A stretch of 64,000 bases of DNA from Lanius collurio (taxonomy: Eukaryota; Chordata; Aves; Passeriformes; Laniidae): positions 41,014,465 through 41,078,464 of the forward strand of contig JACBWW010000004.1 in assembly GCA_020086605.1 (NCBI GenBank). The letters run 5' to 3'. Below the pieces are notes generated by a model. That model saw only the letters and a program-made list of their open reading frames with translations, made no database searches and was not told where the DNA came from. The position numbers and the translations under genes are program-made. Positions 28,401 to 40,400 of this stretch are shown in pieces. How positions within the stretch are numbered: position 1 is the first letter of the stretch; each line of letters opens with the position of its first letter.

Positions 28401-31400
28401 CCCAACACTAAACCTGCAGGCAGCTAAAAGCTCACTGGCCTGGTAACAATTTAACCATTTCAGCCAGTTATTGGTGCATTTCTGGCCACTGGTACTGAGT
28501 GCATTGTGGATCACAAATTCACTCACGCTACTTTGGGTAATACTGAAGTGTTCTGTATGCACTCCAACATTCTTTCAGCACCTGCACAGATTTGAATAAG
28601 TATGCTACAGAAACAAAACCTGATGATTTGAATTTTTGTGATATTATTTAAGAGCAGGAAGCTATCTGAGTCTCCACTGACCTCTTCCTAGGTGACTGAA
28701 AGTGAGAAATAGCATAAGAAACTCGTAGCTTATAGAAAGTGTATATCTGAGTTCATTCTGCATCTGAAAAAATATGCAAATGCATATGATAATCTGAAAA
28801 AATATGCAAATGATTTGACTATGGATTATACTGATTCATTTCTTAAGTTGCATGTACTTTCCAAACAAAGATGAAATCATCTTGACTTTTGTGTCTTTTT
28901 GCAGACTGAAAGAGATGTAAGTGTACGACAAAGAGCTGTAGATCTCCTGTATGCAATGTGTGACCGAAGCAATGCCCAGCAGATTGTGGCTGAAATGCTC
29001 AATTACCTGGAGACTGCTGATTATTCCATTAGAGAAGAAATTGTAAGCTACTGATGTTTTTCTTATTTGTCTCATAGCTGGATTTGGTGCCATACGTATC
29101 ATTTTATTGATTGGGATGCTGCATAGGCTTTGATAGAGATTGCTTTTTGTGATGTTATAAAAAAAAACCCTGACAAAACTACTGAAACAAACAAACGAAT
29201 CTGTAAATTTGTAGTCTAATAGCAAAGAGTTGAGGTTAAAGTAATCCAGGGCCCAGGGAGGAACTTTGGAAACTTAAGAATTTTAAAAGCTGATCTTTAT
29301 CTTGAGACAGTGCATATACAAAACAAAGTGAATTTTATTAGTGCTTGAGCCAACACATTCTCTCCATCTGAGGGTTAGGTCCTACCCATACCCAATTGTC
29401 CATCAGCTTCAAAAATTAGTGTGATAAATGCTTATTTGTAGGTAGAACTTTATACTGTGTGTGCTCTGAGAATGTTCAGTCTAAGGGATCCCAAAAACAG
29501 TACCTTATAATTAGTTAGGAGACCTGATACCTATCTCCTTCCTACCAGTAGGATAAAAGTTGATATACTCAACTTAAACCTTTCTGGGATGGTTAACAAA
29601 ACTTGTACTTAGAGTAGTTATTTAGCTTAGTTAGGTGCTGTAGTTTCTTGGTTGGAGAAGTGAATGTGAAATACAGTATTAGTTGATTAATATCTTGTGC
29701 TGACTGGTTGCTTTTGACAGTGTCCCCTGACTTGGCAGATAATGAGAATTTCATTCTGTTCCCTTATACTGACCTGTTCTTTTAAGAGTAGTAAATGCAA
29801 CTGATAACAAATTGTGTGGGGTCTCCCCTGAAGCTGATGCAGGATGCAGGAATCTGAGTATGACCTGAAAGAGACAGCTGTGCTTTGGTGACTCTTGTTT
29901 GCCTCTGCTATTTTGAGTTTCCACTTTTTACCTTTTTTTTAAGAGGTTTCCAGTTTCCTATTTGATCCTGTCTCAGTGGTAGTTAGATGGTGTTTTCATA
30001 GCAAACAAAAAATGTTCTGTAAATTGCTCTCGATCACTTAGGTACACAACTGGAAAGCCACACAGATACAACATATTTGAATGCATTATGGGGAAAGCAA
30101 TATGTGCCTGGCAGCTGCTGTATTCTGGCCCAGCATTTCAATGTTCACCTTTCACCTTAGCTGTGGGAACAAGTGAACAAGCCCATGCATCTGAAACTGA
30201 GGCTTCCAGGCCAGTGTGGGGCATCACCAGGTGTTTACAGTCAGAGCCAGCCAACCTTCTGTGTTCTCTTTTGTGTGCTCAGGTTCTGAAGGTTGCAATT
30301 CTAGCTGAGAAGTATGCAGTGGATTACACCTGGTATGTGGATACAATCCTGAATCTGATTCGCATTGCTGGTGACTACGTCAGTGAAGAAGTGTGGTATC
30401 GAGTTATTCAGATTGTCATCAATAGGGATGATGTGCAAGGATATGCAGCAAAGACTGTTTTTGAGGTGAGAATACCTGTTTTCAAATCCCTTTCAAAATG
30501 AGCTAAGAATTAAGGAAGCACCACATGATGTAATGGAAAACTTAAGGAGCTCTATCTGTCCTCAAAAGTCCACAATGCTGCTAGATGGGCCTAAGACTGC
30601 TCTTAATCAAGTAATACTCATTAGAGTCTTCTGTGAAATCATACTACCCATCATGTTTTTTTCATAAGTATTTATAGTGCCTAGACCCATGGTCTGCGCT
30701 TGCAGGAGAGTAGATGAGAAAACTGGGAATGGAAGTGACAGAAAACATCTTTTTTTCATACATTGCCTATCAATGATTATTAATGTGTTACAGGCCCTTC
30801 AAGCTCCAGCATGCCACGAGAATCTTGTAAAAGTAGGTGGCTACATCTTGGGAGAATTTGGAAATCTGATAGCAGGTGATCCAAGATCAAGGTAAAACAC
30901 CTTCTAAAATACTGAATTGAAGTAGTAATGCTTTCTGTAAAGAATATAATTCCTAACATTCCTAAAGGCTAATAAATAAATGATTCAGCTCTTGTTAAAA
31001 ATGTATTAATAAGGATTATCATGTCTACAAAAACTGAACAAATTATTTTTCTTCCATCTTTTAAGTCCCCTCATCCAGTTCAACTTGCTACATTCCAAGT
31101 TTCATCTGTGTAGTGTTCCTACCCGAGCTCTGCTTCTGTCTACTTACATCAAGTTTGTGAACCTGTTTCCAGAAATCAAAACTACAATTCAAGATGTGCT
31201 GCGCAGTGACAGTCAGCTAAAGAATGCTGATGTTGAGCTGCAGCAGAGAGCTGTTGAGTATTTGAGGCTCAGTACTATTGCTAGTACTGATATATTGGTA
31301 GGTAAAAAGGTTTATTTTTCTTTATTATGCAGTACTCTGCTGTCAACAAGTTAAACTCCCCTTAACTTTACCTGATTCCTCAGAAATCTCAGTGTAGGAT

Positions 31401-34400
31401 TAAGGATTATAGTGTGGGTGTGGGTTCTTTTAGTTTCCCTAGTTGTGCTGTAGTTATCCTCAGTTTAGAGCTAAATTCCAAGTTGTTGTTGCTGTAATGG
31501 GACAAATGACCATTAAGACATGTTAATTTGGACCTGAGAAGCCAGGCAAAGCTGGCATAATAACAGGGTCCTAGGGGATTTGGATATCAAAAGCTGGTGC
31601 TTTCTTTTGAGGATTTACTTGATGGTGGGCAGGAAAACTATAATTTTTTGTCTCTTGAAGCTCAGTGATTTAACCTGGTGCTTTCAAGGCTGAGCAGAGC
31701 ATTGCACATTTAGTTTTGACATCTAAGAAGTGCTCAGGTCTTTCTGAGTATTCCTTGTGGTTTAAGTCCATGTCTGCTATGATCTAATTATTTAAATTTT
31801 CTTTTTTTTTATTTAATATCACTGTTTCAGAGAAGTGATGAGCTCCTGTTCTCTTAACCAAGTGCTTTGGAAGGACTTCAGAAAGTTTTAGAGAATTTTT
31901 TCTTTCAAAAAAGTGATCAGTTCCTCACTACAATATACATACATAATCATTTTCTGTGTGGGTAACTCCTTCTGCTTTTGCTTTATGCAATCTATCAGGG
32001 TGTGTCTCTTCAAAGACTCAGAAGCTGTTTTGGCTTTTTCTCTGAAGTGTAACTTTTTTTTTTTCCTGTGTTAAGGCTACAGTGTTGGAAGAAATGCCTC
32101 CCTTTCCAGAGAGGGAATCTTCTATTTTGGCTAAACTGAAGAAGAAGAAAGGCCCAGGCACAGTTACTGACCTGGAAGAGATCAAAAAGGAGAGGAGCTC
32201 TGATATGAATGGAAGTGCTGAACCTGCCTCTGTCAATGCCAGTGCTGTTGTGAGTTTGAAAGCTGTTATTTCACTAATTTAGATGGTGTGCAAGTGAGAA
32301 AAGAACGGTTTCCTAAAGTGGCTTTTTGGAGATTTAAAACCTCTCATCTGAAACTTAAGGCTGTGAGTGTTTGCTCTAAAGCAGGGGGAAGTACAGCTGC
32401 TTTCCCCTCACTGCATGCTTGGATGCAATTGGAAATCTTAAATGTGGACAAACTGTCTGCAACCTAAAAAAAATCTCCTTTATATTGTTGTTTGAAAAAT
32501 ATTGCTGTAAAATTAGAAATGTGAATTTCCTTGTCGGTGAAATTGCACTGAGGGCGAGATTATAAAATTAACACATTTAAAAGGAGTTAACTTGAATTTC
32601 AGAGTATCAGCTGTTTTTCTGCTTTGTCTAACATACTATTTTGCATCTTGATTTGGATTATTGTTTTTAATAGAAGTGGACAACACTTGACTTCACAGGG
32701 ATGTCCTTAAATCAGTATAATGTTGCTGCTATTTGAGTTTAGTTATGCCAGACAAGGCCACAGGTTTTTTTTCTTCTGAGCTGAAATTCTGATTTTATTG
32801 TCAATTAATGCTGGTAGGATCAGTTTTTCCTATAATGTAATACTTCCTTCTGTTTTTAATGCCTAGAATAACTTCTACTACATCTTAAATGTAATTACAA
32901 GATTACCTAGAGCAGGAAATACTGTAGCATGCTCCCTACCCAGTTTGTTAAAGCATAATACTCTACTTTACTGCTTAGTCACTACAGTGTATAAGAATAG
33001 CTACTCCATGTACAACAGTTTCGACTGGACAGAAATGTCTTTCCAGCAGAAAAGTTGCCAAGTTTTCTTTGCATGCCATATTGAGGTGACTGGTTGTTAA
33101 TACTGCATTAAGCTTTACTAGCTTCACTTTTTGGGCTGCAGCCATATGACAAACTGCATAGTGTTACCTTCACTGGTAGCTTTATGTGGTTTAGATACCA
33201 AAAATGTTAAAATTTTGAGGTCCAACCTTTGTTTGTTTCTAGTAGTTCCTAGTGATTGGCTTCTTAAAGTCTTTTGCCAGGGACTTTTTCATTATACTGT
33301 ATGGAGTATATTGTAACTTTAAGTTGGCTGAAAAAACAAGATTTCAGATTCATCCAAATGCATCTCATGACTCATCCTCAGATTATCTGGCATCTTGGAA
33401 GCTGCTGATATCTAATACACGACCATTTTGATTAACAGTCTATGCTTTGTTCTTGCATGTGACTTGAGCACATATATGCAGCCTCTGTAGCATGATTCCG
33501 TGTCCTGCTGCTTGATTTGTTCTATTTGAGGAAAAAAAGTTTAAACAACTTGTCTCTTCCTCTAGTGTTTGCACCTTGAACTGGCTACAGGCTCTGCTTT
33601 TTTTTTTCTGATTGGGTTTATATTCTTTCTAAGATTTGCTAGGCTTCAAAAACCCAGGATCAAACTGATAGTCAATTTTAAAGATGCTGTGATGACCTTT
33701 GATTTAGGTTTGTGTGAAAGCCACTTCCTTTCGTGATGGATTCTTCATGACAGAGAAGCAGCACATGTGAATTTTATTCCCTACAGTACTTATTTTCCCT
33801 TGAAACTGACAGGAAAAGGGAGGGAGAGGGCAAACTGTTATCTTTGTCATCTTTCTTCTGCAGAACCAGATTCTAGACAGATGAATTTCAGTTTTGTTTT
33901 TATTTAACTGTTAGATGGACATAACTCTCTTCAAAGGAAAAAAGAAAACCACAGCTATAAATGACCATAAGTTGAAATTCAGCATGGTAACTGCTGCATT
34001 TGTGAACCCTTTTACATCCATTCAAACTTGATTTGGGGTGGGGAGAGGCACTTTGCCATAGATTAGTTGTCTGTGCAAACGAGACAGCTTTGTTGTAGTT
34101 TTGTTGCAGTGTAACACCAAAGTGTCTTGTCTTCCTTAGTCTACTCCTTCTCCATCGGCGGATCTGCTGGGTCTGGGCCCTGTCACCAATTCAGCTCCCC
34201 CACCTTCCTCTAGCGGTAGCCTGCTCGTGGATGTATTTTCAGATTCACCTTCTGCAGTTGCACCTCTTGCTCCTGGTTCTGATGACAACTTTGCGAGGTA
34301 ATTAAGTCACCCTGAAAGGAATTTGAAGGAGAACTTGTCTGTTAAAACAGGATTGAAGGAAAAACATCTGTAACTTTGGTTTTGTTCCAGCATATTGAAT

Positions 34401-37400
34401 GCATTCCTGGGTGGTAGTTTTGCAGCAAGAGAGGTGTTCTTGGACACTCTACTGATGTGCTGTTGTTACTGAGTATCTCTTCTCATGGAAAATCCGAGTC
34501 TGTAGTACTCAGCCTGAGGATATTTGCCACACAGTTTTCATGCTGGTTTTGCTTCTTCGTTAAATTAAGCTGTGTGTGCATCTCCATACATCTTGAAGTG
34601 GGGGTTATCTGTTGTGATATGAATACATTTATTCTTATTTTATTTTCATAAAGTGTTCTTGTGTCTCTCCACTTATGGCAAGCTGCTGCTGAAACAGTGA
34701 GATGGATTGTATGCAGAGATACTGCTTCCCAGAATTTAAAGATACACTTCAGTTGCTCTGCTACTGTCTGACAAAGGGGTGTGAAAAGGGGGATAAAGAA
34801 CAAGTGGTTTTCTTTTTTTTTAAAAGTGGATTTGATACTACAGTTACATTAGCAAGTGTAGTGTAGATACAATGTGTTATTGACCCCATTAGTATTAAAA
34901 GCTACTGTGGCTACTCTCAAATGTTATTTGGGTAAAATTTTGGGAATAAATAGCATAAAATCATGGAATGTCTTTAAAATCAGTTGTTGTACTGGACAAG
35001 AATGTATTACTGTAGTCAAGGACCAAATTTTGAGTGTTGGCACAACAAATTTTCAATGCATCTTAATATAAAAGACATATTTAGGGAAACTGATCTGCCT
35101 GGATCATTGACACTTTCATCAAAATTTTATACCAGGTAATGCAGTGCAGGTAATTGTTGCAGGTTTGCAGTGATTAATACTTGATCCTGTGTTTCTCTTG
35201 GAAGGTCAGTTGATGATACAACACAAAATCAGGACTTTAGGGAGCTACACAGGCTTGTTCATGCTTTCTTTTTAAAGTGGGTAAAAAAAGGAACCAATAC
35301 TAATAGCTTCATAAGCAAATGTTACCTAAAAAGAGTTTTCTCTTTCTGCAGAAGAAAGTATAGCAATGCCCAACTCCTTGTCTGTCTGTAGATGATGAAA
35401 TGCTTCTCTAATGTTACTGAGAAGTTGCTTTTTACAGTTTCCTGCCCCTTTTTAGTCCTGTTGTCACTTTTGTTTCTAAATCTGTTGCTTGGGTAAGTCA
35501 TTCTCTGTGTGCCTGTGTAATCTTGCCTATGCTTAATATTTGTGTATTTTTAGGAACTGATTGTGCACCTGTGATTAGAAGGGTCCCTAAGGTTCATGAG
35601 GCCTCTTCTTTTAAGCACACTTTTGTAGTAGCTTATATGCAGCTACCTTTTTGATTTCAAACTAAAACACTTTTGCTGTCACAGTTAAAACACCTAAAAG
35701 GACTTGGTTCTGTAAGAGGTTTACATTTACTGAACACCTTCAGCTATCTCCTGTCTTCGTGAAGGATTGCTGTTTTCTAACAGTCGGGGTGGGATGGGGG
35801 AGAGAAGTGGGGGAAAACATTGCCTAATGCCTAAAACCTTTTTAGGGTACTGAGCTAGGGCAGCTAATCAATTTCTCATGCATTAAGCTCAGCAGTGCCG
35901 TTTTTGAGGAAGGAGGTAAAAGAAGTAACTAAGCTCTAAGCTGTCTTTACTAACTCCTGCTGTCTCTGTCGCTACTGCCTTTCTTCCTTTGTGCTGCCTG
36001 AACTAGCCCTGACCTGGCTTCATCTGAGGTAGTTTCTGAGGAACCAGCTGATACTGTGCATGATGCTGATGAGCTTTTTCACAAGTAAGCAATACTAAAA
36101 CCTTGCAAGGCTGGGCAATTTCCAGAATAGTTATAAAGCAAAACTATATTGTTCATTAACTTAATACCAGCAAAACTAGAGAAACATGTACTGTCAGACT
36201 TGTGACTAGAATACCTCTATGGACACTGTGGATTTTGACAGGTTCATGAATACACAGGTTAGAGTTGCCTTTACAAGTCAGTGCTATCACACACTGCTCT
36301 AAAATGAGGCAATGCCAGTTGTATATTAAATTTTTGCAACTATTTGGAAATAAAGAAAAAACACAATACTTGACAAAAGTACTGGTATTTGGGAGTGTGT
36401 TTTAAGTGCCTTGTGTGCAAAAGGCAGATGTTTGCTGCCCACCTCTTCTATTTTTGAGTGAGGGGTGATAGAAAGGACTGAGATCACTGGAGAATGGGCT
36501 TCCTCTCTCAAAATGGAAAAAGTGCATCTTTCGGTTGGCTTAGGTGATACAGAAATGATAAAACAAGGAAGGATTTTTTTCTTTCAGGTTTAAACAGGCA
36601 AAGCTTCAAACTTTTCAATTCTGCACCAACCTAATGAGTTTCAGAAGTTCTCAAGACTAATAAGAAAATAGACAGTGTGTGTGTGTATATAGCATATGTG
36701 GTTTCCTTCATAGTTTCTCAGACATTCTATCAAAAATGTCAGTTCTTTTAGTGTCCTACAAGTGGTGGTTCTGGTTGTAAAATTGTCTTTTCTAACTCTG
36801 CAGTTTTCTGCAAAGGCCTCTCTCACACATTGATGCCTTCTAGGTTAACCGCAATCTTCATCCTCTGTGTAAACCCTGAATTTTGTGGTTCTAAACATTG
36901 TTTAATGTGGCTCAATTTAAAACAAGTTTTCCCTCTCTTCCCCTAGGTTTGTGTGTAAAAATAATGGAGTCTTATTTGAAAATCAGTTGCTACAAATTGG
37001 CTTGAAGTCCGAATTTCGACAGAACCTGGGTAAGATCTTTTGTCTGCATTGTCAATCACAATGCCAGCATGATGTTTCTGATAGGACTCACTTTTCAGCT
37101 GCTGAAGAGGGAAATAGCATTACAAGCCTAAGCTCTTTTACAGCTCCCGCTGTTCTGCATCCCTGGCTTTTGTGTGGGCTCTTGTTTCCTTAAATTTTTT
37201 GATTGTTTTGATAGCTGAGATGAAATAGTGTTAAGCTCCAGCACTCCAGCTCATGCAACCAGGTTTATAAAGGACCATTGTTTTCAGAATTTATATCTTG
37301 CATTATAGCTTATTGTAATGATATGAGACACAATACATTTCAGATCAGATTTAATGCACGAGATACTGGAAATATTTAGGAAAGAGATGGGACTTAAACA

Positions 37401-40400
37401 CAGACCAGCAATAGAATTGCTTGCTTCTCTCTTCTGTAAAACTCTTGGTGGCTTAGTAGCATCTTAACATAAAAAGTGAGGTGCTCCAGCAACTGAAAGG
37501 CAGTTAAATCATCAGTGGCAATCTGTAGGAGCCATCTAATGGCTTGGTTAAATCACTGCATTTTGAACTGTGAATGTCTTGGTGAGATAAACCATGTAAA
37601 CTATGTTTTGTTCTTAAAAGTGGTTTTAAAGACAGACAGAAAGACAGTGTGTTAGGGTATTGAAGCATGAGTAGTTCAATGTGATTACATGCACCTAAAA
37701 ATTCTGATGTCTCATTCTTCTCTTTCTAGGACGTATGTTCATATTCTATGGTAATAAGACATCAACACAGTTCTTGAATTTTACTCCAACAGTAATCTGC
37801 TCAGATGACCTTCAGTCAAATATCCTTAAATGCAGTAGAATGTGTCTGTTCTTATTAGGTTGTTGTGGTTCATGCTGTACAAAATAATAATAAATCTGTT
37901 GGATCAAGGCATGGTCTCCTTGAACATGAAGAAATTAGAAACTTGCTGATAGCTCTTTAAAGTTTTTGTAGAAAGAACAAGTCTTGAGCAGAGATGGAGG
38001 ATTCTCTCCTTAAAGCTCTGGTTATAAACACAAATTTTACTCCTGAAGTAAGGAGGAATTAAGATGAATAAATATGCAATGGAACTGTAGCTTTCTCCAC
38101 TGACACGAAATAAGTAGCAGAGGTAGAGATGTGTCCTTCAAGTACTGTATTAGCAGATAACCTAAAACTTGACATGGAGATGGAATACATGTATGCCAAG
38201 ATGATGGTACTTTAAAATAAGCTTTTAATTCATGGCTAGTCCTTAATGCTTGGTATTGCAAATTTAGGATTTCTGGGAGATTAGGTAATCAGAGTTGTTT
38301 GACTCAAGGCAATGTTCAAAATAGTCCTGTGGTTTTTATTGTGAAGTCTTTGTGCTTTCACACCTTTTTAAGTGCATCTTTCTTTAAGAATATCCAAGTA
38401 ACGGAGAATTTCTTGGAGTTACTGCTTGTAGATGTGTCAGTATGGAAAAAAAAAAACATCAACCAATTAAAAAAATAAACCCCCACAAACTCTTTCCTTG
38501 TGCAAAAATTGAGCTTTAAATGTTCACTAGCACATAGAGAATGAGTGAAAATGTGATGCTAATTCCTTATAGCTTATTGGAAGATTGGCATCTTTTTAAA
38601 TTACCAGTTTGTTGATCTGTTTCCTTAACTACTTTTTTATGCCTGAATCTTCAGACAAAACCTGTTGACCCCACAGTGGATGGAGGTGCACAGGTTCAGC
38701 AGGTTGTGAACATCGAATGTGTGTCAGACTTCATGGAAGCTCCAATCCTGAACATTCAGTTCAGGTAAAACAAAGGATTCAAATGTTAGTGAATTAATTA
38801 GATGAAAGATGTTAAATTTGGCATGGTCCTGTGATTGAAATGTAGAATATGGACACACAGAGCTCTCTCGGGTAGACAACTTGAAACATTGATCTAACTA
38901 AGCTTAAAGCTGCTAGAAGAATCCACTTGGAACAATGTGGTTTAAAAAACCCAACCAAACCAAACAATCAAGAAGCAGCTACTGATAAAATGTCTCCATG
39001 ACTTCTGTCTCTGCTATCTATATAAAACAGCAGTCTTCCTGTTTGCTTAAGAAGTCTTGACAGGAATATACACAGTAACTTCTCCCTTCTGGAAACCAAG
39101 AACATTTCTGCAAATAACTTGGCCTGGAAGTGTATGCAACCAGAAATAGAATCTTGTTCTATGCACTCAACATCAGCTCAGCTTTATAAAACCCCGAGTC
39201 CTGGGCTGCATGCTGTTATTCTAGTCCAAACTGGTTTTTATTGGTATTTTTCACAGGGACATATTTTTGTCCCTTTGGGTGCTATCTAGAAGGATAAACC
39301 TATGCTAAAACTGAGAGAACCTTATTAGCAGTTCTGCCAATTCATTTGCCATCTAAGCAGAGAAAATAAATTTATTTACCAGTGGATTGAAACTGTGTAT
39401 TAGAAATGTCATGTGCAGTTGATGGATTTTGGTCATAAACAGTTCCTCAACAGCTTGGTTGATTTCTGCTGAGGCTACCACATGCACTGTGGTTTTTCTA
39501 TTCCATCTGCAGGTATGGTGGAACATTTCAAAATCTTTCAGTAAAATTACCCATCACACTGAATAAATTTTTCCAGCCAACAGAGATGTCTTCTCAAGAC
39601 TTTTTTCAGCGTTGGAAGCAGCTGAGCAAGTAAGACTTTGTATTTGGGCTTGGGGCTCTTGTGGTGGGCAAGGGAAGAGAAAGGTATATTGTGAATGTAG
39701 CTGGTGCAGTGCTTCATCCCTTACTCTGTCCTGTAAGCCATGAGTTCTCCCAGTAGAATTAATCGCTGTTGAAAATGCTGTTCTTAATACAGGTATTTAT
39801 TTTGCAGTCCAAAACAAGAAGTACAGAATATCTTTAAAGCAAAGCACCCGATGGATGCAGAGATCACAAAAGCAAAGGTGGGTGGTGGTGTGGTATTTTC
39901 AATTCATAGTGTACAGGGCAGTGGCAGGTCATGTTTTAACCCCAGCTGGCAACTAAAACACCACACAGTCACTGCTCACTCTCCCCCAGTGGGGTGGGAC
40001 GGAGAACAAGAAGGGTAAAAGTGAGAAAATGTGTGAGTTGAGGTAAAGAGAGTTCAGGAGGTAAAGGAAAAGCCATGCACACACGCAAAGCAAAGAATTG
40101 ATTCAGTGCTTCCCACTGACAGGTATTTGGCTATCCCCAGGGCAGCAGGGCTCCATCAGGTGTAACAGTTACTTGGGAAGACAAAACATCATCACTGTGA
40201 ACATCCTCCCATTCCCTCTTTCCCCAGCTTTATATGCTGAGCCAGGACATCACATAGTATAGAATATTCCATTGTCCAGTGGTCCTGGCTGTGTCCTGTC
40301 CCAGCTCCTTGTGCACCCCTGGCCTCCTCGCTGATGGGGTGAGGAGCAGAGAAGACCTTGTCTCTGTGTAACCCCTGCACAGTGGTAGCTGAAACATCCC

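Noticed and set aside
30088..30282. Upstream extension of AP2A2 exon 11 in the same frame
   Set aside because: The family match begins exactly after the cag at 30280-30282; upstream residues match nothing in AP2A2.
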